From NCBI RefSeq assembly GCF_030823375.1, contig NZ_JAUSXB010000001.1, forward strand, positions 4,340,001 through 4,404,000: a DNA stretch of 64,000 nt, in the 5' to 3' direction. The DNA is from Pseudarthrobacter siccitolerans. GTDB lineage: Bacteria; Actinomycetota; Actinomycetes; Actinomycetales; Micrococcaceae. This document shows positions 27,721-35,532 of this stretch, one piece after another. The stretch's first letter is position 1; the number at the start of each line of letters is the position of its first letter. The notes under the pieces are model-generated. The model did not search any database and was not told the origin of the DNA. It saw only the letters and a list, made by a program, of their open reading frames with translations. A program made the position numbers and the translations under genes.

Positions 27721-28247
27721 GCACCTCAAGCACCCTCAACGCTCCCGAGCCGCACCGCCACGGCGACGTGCAGGGCCGGAAGGCCGGCGTCGTCATCGCC
27801 TCCACCCGGGCCGCCGCGGGCATTTACGACGACGAAACCGGCCCCGTGATCACCGACTGGCTGACCGAACACGGCTTTGACGTGTTCCCGGCCATGGTGG
27901 TTCCCGACGGCGAGCCCGTGGGCGCGGCCATCCGTGCCCTCCTCACCCAGCATCCCGCCGTCGTTATTACCAGCGGCGGAACGGGCCTCAGCCCGGACGA
28001 CCGCACACCGGACGTCACGCTGCCCCTGCTGGACCGCGAAATTCCCGGCATCATGGAAGCGATCCGCAGCGCCGGCGCCGCGAAAACCCCGCTGGCGGTG
28101 CTTAGCCGTGGCTACGCGGGCGCTTCCGGGAACACCTTCATCATCAACCTGCCCGGATCACCCAAGGGAGTCATGGACGGACTGACCGTCCTGGACCCGG
28201 TGATCGGGCACCTCTGCGACCAGCTGGAAGGCGGACATGGGCACTGA
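27717..28247 (+). CDS. MogA/MoaB-type molybdopterin adenylyltransferase
   Basis: Adenylates molybdopterin before MoeA inserts molybdenum. The 176-aa MoCF-fold protein has [39 protein letters not shown] (ligand-binding TSGGTG) and [13 protein letters not shown]. Whether it is closer to MogA or MoaB cannot be decided by eye. The GTG start is nested in the moaC stop (GTGA) and its end overlaps the moaE start, giving a tightly coupled operon. Confidence 0.93.
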   Translation: MSTSSTLNAPEPHRHGDVQGRKAGVVIASTRAAAGIYDDETGPVITDWLTEHGFDVFPAMVVPDGEPVGAAIRALLTQHPAVVITSGGTGLSPDDRTPDVTLPLLDREIPGIMEAIRSAGAAKTPLAVLSRGYAGASGNTFIINLPGSPKGVMDGLTVLDPVIGHLCDQLEGGHGH

Positions 28248-28719
28248 AACATCATTCGAGGTGGTCAACGCCGTCCTCAGCGCGGAGCCAATCTCCGTGG
28301 ACCAGGCCATCGCGGCGGTGGAGAGCGATGCCGCGGGTGCGGTGGTCAGCTTCAGCGGCGTGGTGCGCAACCACGACGGCGGCAAACCAGTTGAGCGCCT
28401 CAGCTACAGTGCGCACCCCACGGCCCACCAGGTGATGGCCGACGTCGTTGCCCAGCTGGTCGCTGAACAAACGGCGGCCGGCAGCTCTGCCGGTCAAGGC
28501 GGCGGGTCCCCGCAGTCCGTCCGCATCTGGGCAGCCCACCGGATCGGCATGCTGGAGATCGGGGACCCCGCACTGGTCTGCGCCGTGTCCGCGGCCCACC
28601 GGGGCCAAGCCTTTGCCGTGTGCTCCGAGCTGGTGGACCGGATCAAGGAGCAGGTTCCCATCTGGAAGGAACAGTTCTTTACTGACGGAACGGTGGAATG
28701 GGTGGGCGCGGGAAGTTAG
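28237..28719 (+). CDS. moaE: Molybdopterin synthase catalytic subunit MoaE
   Basis: Large subunit of molybdopterin synthase; it binds the precursor and receives sulfur from MoaD. The 160-aa protein has AAGAVVSFSGVVRNHDGG, LSYSAHPTAHQVM, a VRIWAAHRIGMLEIGD strand and the lysine-containing VDRIKEQVPIWKEQFF near the C-terminus. A Gly/Ser-rich insertion (about residues 80-90) is unusual but lies in a loop. It overlaps the mogA/moaB end by 11 bp and is last in the operon. Confidence 0.95.
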   Translation: MGTETSFEVVNAVLSAEPISVDQAIAAVESDAAGAVVSFSGVVRNHDGGKPVERLSYSAHPTAHQVMADVVAQLVAEQTAAGSSAGQGGGSPQSVRIWAAHRIGMLEIGDPALVCAVSAAHRGQAFAVCSELVDRIKEQVPIWKEQFFTDGTVEWVGAGS

Positions 28720-28800
28720 TCCTGCACCTCCCGCCATGAAGAGGGGCCCAGTGCGAGGTAACGCACAGTCCCCGGTTCCTGTGCGGCCTGGGGCCACCGG

Positions 28801-28806
28801 TAGGCT
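28801..28806 (+). promoter_or_regulatory. -10 element of dapB (leaderless)
   Basis: TAGGCT lies 7 nt before ATG 28814. It supports the start within a frame open from 28448. Confidence 0.55.
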
Positions 28807-28813
28807 TAACGGC

Positions 28814-29584
28814 ATGACCGAACAACTCTCTGCTCCCATGCCCGTTGCCGTGCTGGGCGCGAACGGGCGCATGGGCGCCGAAGCCGTAAAAGCCGTCGAA
28901 GCCGCGCCGGACATGAAGCTCGTCGCGGCCCTGGGCCGGGGTGACTCGTTGGACCAGGTCACTGCAGCAGGTGCACGCTTTGTGGTGGACCTGACGGTCC
29001 CCGAAAGCACCGAAGCGAACGTCCGTTTCGCCGTCGAACACGGCATCCACGCTGTTGTGGGCACCACCGGCTGGGACAGCGCGCGCCTGTCCGCTCTTGA
29101 GGACCTGTTGGCTGGCCGGCCCGAAACCGGTGTCCTGATCGCCCCCAATTTTGCCCTTGGCTCGGTCCTTGCCTCAGCTTTCGCCGCGAAGGCAGCCAAG
29201 TACTTTGAGTCGGTGGAGATCATCGAACTGCACCACCCGGACAAGGTGGACGCGCCGTCCGGGACCGCCGTCCGCACGGCACAGCTGATCGCGGCCGAAC
29301 GCGCCGCCGCGCAGGTCCCGCCGAGCCCCGATGCCACCACCAGCGAACTCGCCGGTGCCCGCGGCTGTGAGGTGGACGGCGTGCGTGTCCACAGCGTGCG
29401 CCTCCGTGGCCTCGTGGCCCACCAGGAAGTCCTCCTTGGCAGCGCCGGCGAGCAGCTGACGCTCCGCCACGATTCCTTTGACCGTGCCTCCTTTATGCCC
29501 GGCGTTCTCCTTGGCCTGCGCAATGTGGCCGGCCACCCCGGACTCACGGTGGGCCTGGACGGCTACCTGGACCTGGGGCTGTAG
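28814..29584 (+). CDS. dapB: 4-hydroxy-tetrahydrodipicolinate reductase
   Basis: NAD(P)H-dependent enzyme of the diaminopimelate/lysine pathway, acting on the DapA product. The 256-aa protein has the nucleotide-binding AVLGANGRMGAEAV, VVDLTVPESTEANVRFA, VVGTTGWDSARL, NFALGSVLASAF and the catalytic ELHHPDKVDAPSGTA, where H, K and the D(A)PSGT loop bind substrate. The frame upstream of ATG 28814 is a shadow of moaE. A small membrane-protein gene follows after 3 bp. Confidence 0.96.
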   Translation: MTEQLSAPMPVAVLGANGRMGAEAVKAVEAAPDMKLVAALGRGDSLDQVTAAGARFVVDLTVPESTEANVRFAVEHGIHAVVGTTGWDSARLSALEDLLAGRPETGVLIAPNFALGSVLASAFAAKAAKYFESVEIIELHHPDKVDAPSGTAVRTAQLIAAERAAAQVPPSPDATTSELAGARGCEVDGVRVHSVRLRGLVAHQEVLLGSAGEQLTLRHDSFDRASFMPGVLLGLRNVAGHPGLTVGLDGYLDLGL

Positions 29585-29587
29585 GCC

Positions 29588-30067
29588 ATGGCAGGACTTG
29601 CAGCTGCCTTTCGGAAAAACCGCACCAAGATCTGGGTCGGCGCCGTCACGCTCCTCCTGGTCTTCTACCTGGTGGTGTCCTTCCAGCGTTCGGTCCTGCT
29701 GCTGACGGACAGCAATCCTGCAGCCGTGGCCATCGGGGCGGCGTACCTGGTGCTGCCCGTCATCGGTGCCTGGGCGCTGGTCCGCGAACTGATGTTTGGC
29801 GCCCGCACCGAACAGATGGCCAAAGTCCTCGAAGCCGAAGGCGGGCTTCCCGTGGACGAACTCCCCAGGACGCCCGCCGGCCGGATCGTCCGGTCGGCAG
29901 CTGACGCCGAATTCGAGAAGTACCGGGCCGAGGCCGAAGCAGCTCCTGGGGACTGGCGCTCCTGGTTCCGGCTAAGCTGCGCCTACGACGCCGCCGGCGA
30001 CCGCAAACGCGCCCGCGCCTCCATGCGTGACGCCGTCAAGCTCTTCCGGGGCAACGTTCCGGCTTAG
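29588..30067 (+). CDS. Membrane-anchored protein of unknown function
   Basis: A 159-aa protein with two hydrophobic segments (about residues 15-31, KIWVGAVTLLLVFYLVVS, and 45-65, AVAIGAAYLVLPVIGAWALV), then a soluble helical domain whose end (GDWRSWFRLSCAYDAAGDRK) resembles one TPR unit. I do not recognise a function; similar small proteins follow dapB in related genomes as far as I recall. It is in the dapB transcript and its TAG stop overlaps the stop of the converging gene. Confidence 0.75.
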   Translation: MAGLAAAFRKNRTKIWVGAVTLLLVFYLVVSFQRSVLLLTDSNPAAVAIGAAYLVLPVIGAWALVRELMFGARTEQMAKVLEAEGGLPVDELPRTPAGRIVRSAADAEFEKYRAEAEAAPGDWRSWFRLSCAYDAAGDRKRARASMRDAVKLFRGNVPA

Positions 30068-31299
30068 CGGACGGCTTTTATCCCGCCCCGCCCCACCTGG
30101 TTCGCGGCGTGCCCCACCCATTCCAGCGGCCCGCGCCACTTCAGCAGCACAAACACCATGCCCACGATCACCGCGCTGGCGGCCTGGGCAAAGTACATGG
30201 CCTCCTCGGTCCAGCCGGCCGGGAGGGGTTTCAGGTAGAACGCCGAAACCACCCAGACGTGGACGGAGTACAGGGTCAGCGTCATGGCGCCGGCGCCGCG
30301 CAACGGCAGCAGCAGGTCCAAAGCGACCCACTCGGCCAGCCTGCCCAGCAGCAGGAACGCCCCAATCACGGCCGCGGCCACCGCCGACGTATGCAGCAGG
30401 TCCAAGGTTGTGGCCGAATGGGGTGCAGCGGATGCCAGCCACCACCAGGAACCCTCCTGCGGAATGCCCGTGAGGTTGACCTGCAGAACACTGCCCAGCG
30501 GATAGCCGGGGGAGTTCAGCACCTTCTCCAGCGCCGCGCGGCCGCCCCAGTCCTCCATGGCCGCGGTGCCCAGGGCCTTGGCCAGGACTGCCGCGGTGGT
30601 GCCGCCAATCAACAGCGTCCAAGGCACCAGCGCCTTGTTCAGCATCAGGCGGCCGACGACGAGCCCCACCAGGAGGTAAGACAGCCACTGGAAGACGGGG
30701 TAGTAGCCCGTGAAAAAGACGTCGGCCAAAAGCCGGCCGGGTGTGGACAGATCCTCCCACGAAGGGTTGTGCCCCAGTTTGAGCGGCGGGTTCGCCGCAA
30801 GCAGCCACGGACGCAGGAGGTACGCCAATACCGGAGACACCAGGATCCAACCAGCGGCCCAAGCGCAGAGGGCCTTCAGGCGCAGGCCCAGGAACGGCAG
30901 GATGCACAGGAACAGCACTGCGTAGTGGACCAGGATGATGGCCACGTTCACTTCCAGGCCGCCGAGGCTGAGTCCGACGGCGGCAATCACCAGGGCTCGC
31001 AGGGCCACACCCCGCCGGGCACCGGACAGTTCACGACCCGCCAGCGGCTTGTGCTTTCCAGTGGACAAAGCAAGGCCTACGCCCGCCAGGACCGCGAACA
31101 GCGCGGCGGCCCTGCCCGAAAAAACCAGGCCCACCCATGTTGGGGTGAGGCTGGCGTTCGCCTCGAAAGTAGGAAGCAGGTGGGTGGCCATCATGCCCAC
31201 CAATGCCAGCCCACGGGCTGCGTCGATACCGTACAGGCGCGCCGGAAGCGACCGGCCGGGAGACGTCCTGGTGGAAGCGGCGGCATTACGGGAGGTCAT
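30064..31299 (-). CDS. HGSNAT/DUF418-like multi-pass membrane protein
   Basis: A 411-aa integral membrane protein with about ten hydrophobic helices. The N-terminal RLYGIDAARGLALVGMMATH is the signature of the heparan-alpha-glucosaminide N-acetyltransferase-like/DUF1624 group, and the C-terminal part (LPLRGAGAMTLTLYSVHVWV) looks like DUF418. It may acylate an envelope polysaccharide, but the substrate is unknown. Its stop overlaps the stop of the upstream plus-strand gene. The ATG is followed on the minus strand by a Ser/Arg-rich N-terminal tail. Confidence 0.8.
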   Translation of the reverse strand: MTSRNAAASTRTSPGRSLPARLYGIDAARGLALVGMMATHLLPTFEANASLTPTWVGLVFSGRAAALFAVLAGVGLALSTGKHKPLAGRELSGARRGVALRALVIAAVGLSLGGLEVNVAIILVHYAVLFLCILPFLGLRLKALCAWAAGWILVSPVLAYLLRPWLLAANPPLKLGHNPSWEDLSTPGRLLADVFFTGYYPVFQWLSYLLVGLVVGRLMLNKALVPWTLLIGGTTAAVLAKALGTAAMEDWGGRAALEKVLNSPGYPLGSVLQVNLTGIPQEGSWWWLASAAPHSATTLDLLHTSAVAAAVIGAFLLLGRLAEWVALDLLLPLRGAGAMTLTLYSVHVWVVSAFYLKPLPAGWTEEAMYFAQAASAVIVGMVFVLLKWRGPLEWVGHAANQVGRGGIKAVR

Positions 31300-31349
31300 G
31301 CCCAGATCGTCTCACACCCGGCTGTGCCTGCCCTGTCAACCAAATCCCC

Positions 31350-31378
31350 TTGTATTCGAATATATGTTCGAATAAGAT
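31350..31378 (+). promoter_or_regulatory. SOS promoter with LexA box in the -35/-10 spacer
   Basis: -35 TTGTAT (31350-31355) and -10 TAAGAT (31373-31378) are separated by exactly 17 nt. The spacer holds the LexA-type palindrome TCGAATATATGTTCGA (31356-31371), one mismatch from the Gram-positive SOS consensus CGAACRNRYGTTCG. The ATG at 31385 is 6 nt after the -10, so the transcript should be leaderless. Confidence 0.8.
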
Positions 31379-31384
31379 GAACCC

Positions 31385-31726
31385 ATGCAGATGCCATCAA
31401 CCGGAGTCCCCTCCGGAGCCCCAGCCAACGAATCCCGTCATGACGGGCCGCTGAAGGCCATGAGCCCTGGGGTGGTTGATTACCTCTTCCGCCAGCTGGT
31501 GACAGGAAAGACTCCCGAGGATATCCAGTGGGAACAGGAAGGCATCAGCCTGTCCGCCCAGCCGGAGGGGGCTGAACTTGCCCGGCGGCTGGCCGAGACG
31601 GACATCGACGCCCTGACGCCCGTAGAACTGTTCCACTACGTCCGGGCCGCCCAGCGCCTGGCCGCGTGGGCAGAAGGGCTTCGCCAAACAGCGGTGGCCA
31701 GGTATTGCCACCCCGGGCCTGTCTAG
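31385..31726 (+). CDS. Small SOS-regulated protein, DUF222-like N-terminus
   Basis: A 113-aa protein of unknown function. The segment DIDALTPVELFHYVRAAQRL with AAWAEGLRQTAVARY strongly resembles the first helical segment of DUF222/HNH (13E12-type) proteins, but the frame stops after it, so this is either a truncated family member or a small stand-alone relative. No metal-binding or nuclease motif is present. The upstream LexA box inside the promoter predicts DNA-damage induction. The 140 bp after the stop hold no recognisable HNH remnant in any frame. Confidence 0.65.
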   Translation: MQMPSTGVPSGAPANESRHDGPLKAMSPGVVDYLFRQLVTGKTPEDIQWEQEGISLSAQPEGAELARRLAETDIDALTPVELFHYVRAAQRLAAWAEGLRQTAVARYCHPGPV

Positions 31727-31854
31727 CCGCAGCGCGGAGCAGCCCCAGCAGGAGAAAAGGGCCGCAGCGCAACAGAGGTGCGGGGCAGGGGGAGCGCCCA
31801 CGGGTCAGAGGGGTGCCCGGCAGGACACGCAGGCATAGCCAGCACCACGGTGCC

Positions 31855-31860
31855 TAGGAT
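31855..31860 (+). promoter_or_regulatory. -10 element of the nitrilase-family gene (leaderless)
   Basis: TAGGAT lies 6 nt before GTG 31867. A GGAGG directly abuts the start codon and is too close to work as a normal ribosome binding site. Confidence 0.5.
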
Positions 31861-31866
31861 GGAGGC

Positions 31867-32616
31867 GTGTCAGACACCCTTCCTGTCTCCGTCATTCAGT
31901 ACCGGCCGCTCGACGGAGGCGTCCCGGCCAACGTTGACGAGCACGTACGCCTTATCGAGGACGCCGATGACCACGGCGCGCGCCTGGTGCTCTTCCCGGA
32001 ACTCTCCCTGACCGGCTATCGGCTGGATCTGCTCGAAAGCCCTGACTCCTGGCTGGTGCCGGGGGACGAACGACTGGGGGATATCCGTGAGATCTGCCGC
32101 AGGACGGGGATCACCGCAGTTCTAGGGGCAGCCCTTCGCGAAGCCGATGGCACGCCCCGGCTGGCATCAGTTGCTGTTCATCCGGATGGCAGCACCGAGG
32201 CGGCCTTCAAGACGCACCTGCATGGGCCGGAGCGCGAACTCTTCACGGCGGGGGAGGGGCCAACCCTCATCCGGGTGGATGGGTGGCACGTTGCGCTGGC
32301 GCTCTGCCTGGACACGTCCGTGCCCGGGCATGCCGGGGACGCCGCTGCCGCCGGAGCCGACCTTTATTGCGTCTCCGCGCTCTACACCAAAGACGAGGAC
32401 CACCGGCTGGCACTCCATTTGGGTGCCCGCGCCATGGACAACCGGATGTTCACGGCGCTCGCCAACCTCGGCGGCAGCAGCCCGTTGGGCGAATCGTGCG
32501 GCCTGAGCGGCTTCTGGGGGCCGGACGGCTTTCCCTTGAAGCAGGCGGCGGGGACCGGCACGGAAGTCGTTTCGTCCGTCCTGCAGCGGAGCCGCCTCGA
32601 AAAGTTCCGGCAGTAG
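31867..32616 (+). CDS. Carbon-nitrogen hydrolase (nitrilase superfamily)
   Basis: Amidase/nitrilase-fold enzyme of 249 aa. The Glu-Lys-Cys triad is visible: glutamate in LVLFPELSLTGYRLD, lysine in EAAFKTHLHGPERELF, and the nucleophile in VALALCLDTSVPGHA. The usual C-G/C-Y-D-x-R/E motif around the cysteine is altered to CLDTSVPGH, so the substrate class is uncertain. It sits between the SOS-controlled ORF and dapA and is probably monocistronic. Confidence 0.85.
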   Translation: MSDTLPVSVIQYRPLDGGVPANVDEHVRLIEDADDHGARLVLFPELSLTGYRLDLLESPDSWLVPGDERLGDIREICRRTGITAVLGAALREADGTPRLASVAVHPDGSTEAAFKTHLHGPERELFTAGEGPTLIRVDGWHVALALCLDTSVPGHAGDAAAAGADLYCVSALYTKDEDHRLALHLGARAMDNRMFTALANLGGSSPLGESCGLSGFWGPDGFPLKQAAGTGTEVVSSVLQRSRLEKFRQ

Positions 32617-32722
32617 ATTCCGGAAGTAAAAAATCGAGCCGGGAACCGGCAGCGCCGCGCCGGAAACCCCTATTTGACGTTCATCACGCCCGCCCTATTG
32701 TCCTAACCAGCCACGGACAGGG

Positions 32723-32728
32723 TAACGT
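32723..32728 (+). promoter_or_regulatory. -10 element of dapA (leaderless)
   Basis: TAACGT lies 7 nt before ATG 32736; the bases between are pyrimidine-rich and carry no ribosome binding site. Confidence 0.55.
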
Positions 32729-32735
32729 TTTTTCC

Positions 32736-33644
32736 ATGGCTGACACTTCCGCGCACATCCCTGCCCTCGGTACCCTCCTGACCGCCATGGTCACGCCGTT
32801 CGCCAAGGACGGTTCAGTGGACTACCAGCAGGCGGCGGAACTGGCCACCAAACTCGTGGACGACGGCTGCGACGGCCTGGTGGTCACTGGAACCACCGGC
32901 GAAACCTCCACCCTCACCGACGAAGAGAACCTCGGCATGTTCCGCGCCGTCAAGGAAGCCGTCGGCGGCCGCGCCGCCATCATCGCCGGTACCGGCACCA
33001 ACGACACCGCGCACTCCGTGCACCTCTCCCAGCAGGCCGCAGCCCTCGGCGTCGACGGCATCCTGCTCGTGACCCCCTATTACAACAAGCCGAGCCAGTC
33101 CGGCCTCCGGGCGCACTTCGAGACCATCGCCTCTGCCGCTGACGTGCCCGTGATGCTCTACGATATTCCCGGCCGTTCCTCCATCGCCATCGAACCGGAA
33201 ACCATGATCCGGCTGGCGCAGCACCCCAACATCGTTGCGGTGAAGGACGCCAAGGCGGACTTCGTTGCGGCCACCCGCGTGATGAGCGAGACGGACCTGC
33301 TCTTCTACTCGGGCGACGACGGACTGACCCTGCCCTGGATGGCATTGGGCGCCGTCGGCCTCGTCGGCGTCACCACGCACGTGGCCACCCGCCGCTTCCG
33401 CGAACTTATCGACGCTGTCAACGCCAACGACCTCGGCACCGCACGCAAGATCAACTTCGAGCTCCAGCCGGTGGTCCGGGCCACCATGACCCGGGTCCAG
33501 GGGGCTGTTGCAGCCAAACAGATTCTTAAATGGCAGGGAGTCCTGCCCAACTCGATTGTCCGTTTGCCCCTCGTGGAGCCGGACGAAGCCGAGATCGAAA
33601 CCATCCGCGGGGATTTGGCGGAAGCGGGGCTGGTCTTTTCCTGA
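32736..33644 (+). CDS. dapA: 4-hydroxy-tetrahydrodipicolinate synthase
   Basis: Condenses pyruvate with aspartate semialdehyde, the committed step to diaminopimelate and lysine. The 302-aa TIM-barrel protein has VVTGTTGETSTLTDEE, the catalytic-tyrosine region LLVTPYYNKPSQSGL, MLYDIPGRSSI and the Schiff-base lysine in IVAVKDAKADF. The frame is open from 32283 but that part is a shadow of the nitrilase gene; the -10 element fixes ATG 32736. rnj follows 42 bp later, an order also seen in mycobacteria. Confidence 0.96.
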   Translation: MADTSAHIPALGTLLTAMVTPFAKDGSVDYQQAAELATKLVDDGCDGLVVTGTTGETSTLTDEENLGMFRAVKEAVGGRAAIIAGTGTNDTAHSVHLSQQAAALGVDGILLVTPYYNKPSQSGLRAHFETIASAADVPVMLYDIPGRSSIAIEPETMIRLAQHPNIVAVKDAKADFVAATRVMSETDLLFYSGDDGLTLPWMALGAVGLVGVTTHVATRRFRELIDAVNANDLGTARKINFELQPVVRATMTRVQGAVAAKQILKWQGVLPNSIVRLPLVEPDEAEIETIRGDLAEAGLVFS

Positions 33645-33686
33645 GGGCTGAGACCGGCACCCCTGCCGCCTGGAAAGTAGTGCAAT

Positions 33687-35378
33687 ATGACCCAAATCGC
33701 CCTGACCGGCCTCGTCACCCCGCCCCGCCTGCCGAACGGCACGCTGCGGATCGTCCCGCTTGGCGGACTGGGGGAGATCGGCCGGAACATGGCCGTGTTC
33801 GAAATCGACGGCAAACTGCTGATCGTCGACTGCGGTGTCCTCTTCCCGGAGGAAACCCAGCCCGGCGTTGACCTGATCCTCCCGGATTTCTCGTACATCG
33901 AGGACCGGCTGGATGATGTTGTAGCCGTCGTCCTCACCCACGGCCACGAGGACCACATCGGTGCTGTCCCGTACCTGCTGCGCCTGCGCAACGACATCCC
34001 GCTGGTGGGCTCGCAGCTGACCCTTGCCCTGATTGAGGCCAAGCTGCAGGAGCACCGCATCCGGCCCTACACCCTCACGGTTGAAGAGGGCCAGGTAGAG
34101 AAGTTCGGCCCCTTCGAGTGCGAATTCGTGGCCGTCAACCACTCGATTCCTGACGCCTTGGCCGTCTTCATCCGCACTGCAGGCGGCACTGTCCTGCACA
34201 CCGGCGACTTCAAGATGGACCAGCTTCCGCTCGATGGCCGGATCACTGACCTCCGGCACTTCGCGAAGCTCGGCGAAGAGGGCGTTGACCTCTTTATGTC
34301 GGACTCCACCAACGCGGACGTCCCGGGATTCACCACCGCGGAAAAGGAGATCGGCCCGACCCTGGAGCGGCTGTTCGGCCAGGCCACGAAGCGCATCATC
34401 GTGGCGTCCTTCTCCTCGCACGTCCACCGCGTCCAGCAGGTCCTGGACGCTGCCGCCAAGCACAACCGCAAAGTGGCTTTCGTTGGCCGCTCCATGGTCC
34501 GGAACATGGCCATCGCGGAGAAGCTGGGTTACCTGGATGTTCCGCCCGGCCTGATCGTGGACATCAAGAACATCGACAACCTGCCGGACAACCGCGTGGT
34601 CCTGATGTCCACCGGTTCCCAGGGGGAGCCGATGGCGGCGTTGTCCCGGATGGCCAACGGCGACCACCGCGTGGTGGTGGGCGACGGCGATACCGTGATC
34701 CTGGCGTCCAGCCTCATCCCCGGAAACGAAAACGCAGTCTTCCGCATCATCAACGGCCTGCTGAAACTCGGGGCCGACGTCATCCACAAGGGCAACGCCA
34801 AGGTCCACGTCTCCGGCCACGCCGCGGCCGGCGAACTCCTCTACTGCTACAACATCCTTGAGCCCCTCAACGCCATGCCCGTGCACGGCGAGACCCGGCA
34901 CCTGATCGCCAACGGCAAGATCGCCATCGAGTCCGGTGTCCCGGAAGCCAGCGTGATCCTCGCAGACAACGGTACCGTGATCGACCTGAAGGACCACCGC
35001 GCCGACGTGGTGGGACAGGTTGAAGTGGGCTTCGTCTACGTGGACGGGTCCAGCGTGGGCGAAATTACCGACGCCGACCTCAAGGACCGCCGCATCCTCG
35101 GCGACGAGGGCTTTATCTCCATCATCACGGTCATCAACCGGACCACCGGCAAGGTTGTCTCCGGTCCGGAAATCCACGCACGCGGCGTGGCCGAGGACGA
35201 TTCTGTCTTTGATGACATCATCCCCAAGATCAATGCAGCGCTGGAAGAAGCAGTGCTGAACCACGCGGACCACACCAGCCACCAGCTCCAGCAGGTTGTG
35301 CGCCGGGTGGTCGGCACCTGGGTCAACCGCAAGCTCCGCCGCAAGCCGATGATCATCCCCGTGGTCCTCGAGGCTTAA
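33687..35378 (+). CDS. rnj: Ribonuclease J
   Basis: Metallo-beta-lactamase/beta-CASP ribonuclease with 5'-3' exo- and endonuclease activity in rRNA maturation and mRNA decay. The 563-aa protein has LGGLGEIGRNMAVFE, the zinc motif LTHGHEDHIGAVPYLL, HTGDFKMDQ, SDSTNAD, and the beta-CASP signatures ending in VHVSGHAAAGELL and MPVHGETRHL. It is near full length for the family. GGAAAG lies about 9 nt before ATG 33687. A hairpin follows the stop. Confidence 0.95.
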   Translation: MTQIALTGLVTPPRLPNGTLRIVPLGGLGEIGRNMAVFEIDGKLLIVDCGVLFPEETQPGVDLILPDFSYIEDRLDDVVAVVLTHGHEDHIGAVPYLLRLRNDIPLVGSQLTLALIEAKLQEHRIRPYTLTVEEGQVEKFGPFECEFVAVNHSIPDALAVFIRTAGGTVLHTGDFKMDQLPLDGRITDLRHFAKLGEEGVDLFMSDSTNADVPGFTTAEKEIGPTLERLFGQATKRIIVASFSSHVHRVQQVLDAAAKHNRKVAFVGRSMVRNMAIAEKLGYLDVPPGLIVDIKNIDNLPDNRVVLMSTGSQGEPMAALSRMANGDHRVVVGDGDTVILASSLIPGNENAVFRIINGLLKLGADVIHKGNAKVHVSGHAAAGELLYCYNILEPLNAMPVHGETRHLIANGKIAIESGVPEASVILADNGTVIDLKDHRADVVGQVEVGFVYVDGSSVGEITDADLKDRRILGDEGFISIITVINRTTGKVVSGPEIHARGVAEDDSVFDDIIPKINAALEEAVLNHADHTSHQLQQVVRRVVGTWVNRKLRRKPMIIPVVLEA

Positions 35379-35394
35379 CAGGTCCCGCACCGGC

Positions 35395-35436
35395 TCCGGC
35401 CCGTATTCCCGCCACGTGCAGGAAGTACGGGCCGGA
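35395..35436 (+). terminator. Hairpin after RNase J gene
   Basis: TCCGGCCCGTA (35395-35405) pairs with TACGGGCCGGA (35426-35436), with further pairing possible in the loop. The downstream sequence GGTGTTTAAA gives a weak T-stretch. Confidence 0.65.
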
Positions 35437-35519
35437 GGTGTTTAAACGGCCCGAACCGGCCTGCTTGATTGAGGGGGATTGGCGGGCTCCAAATCCCCGG
35501 GAAACCCGTGCTGTTCCGG

Positions 35520-35525
35520 TACCGT
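35520..35525 (+). promoter_or_regulatory. -10 element of ftsK (leaderless)
   Basis: TACCGT lies 7 nt before ATG 35533 and no ribosome binding site precedes the start. Confidence 0.5.
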
Positions 35526-35532
35526 GGCTAGT

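Noticed and set aside
31727..31866. Possible HNH remnant after the SOS-controlled ORF
   Set aside because: Read in all plus frames: no DUF222 or HNH residues such as CxxPGC or DHxxxW; looks non-coding apart from the nitrilase -10.
32814..35390. 858-aa minus-strand frame across dapA and the RNase J gene
   Set aside because: Antisense shadow; both plus-strand genes have clear catalytic motifs.
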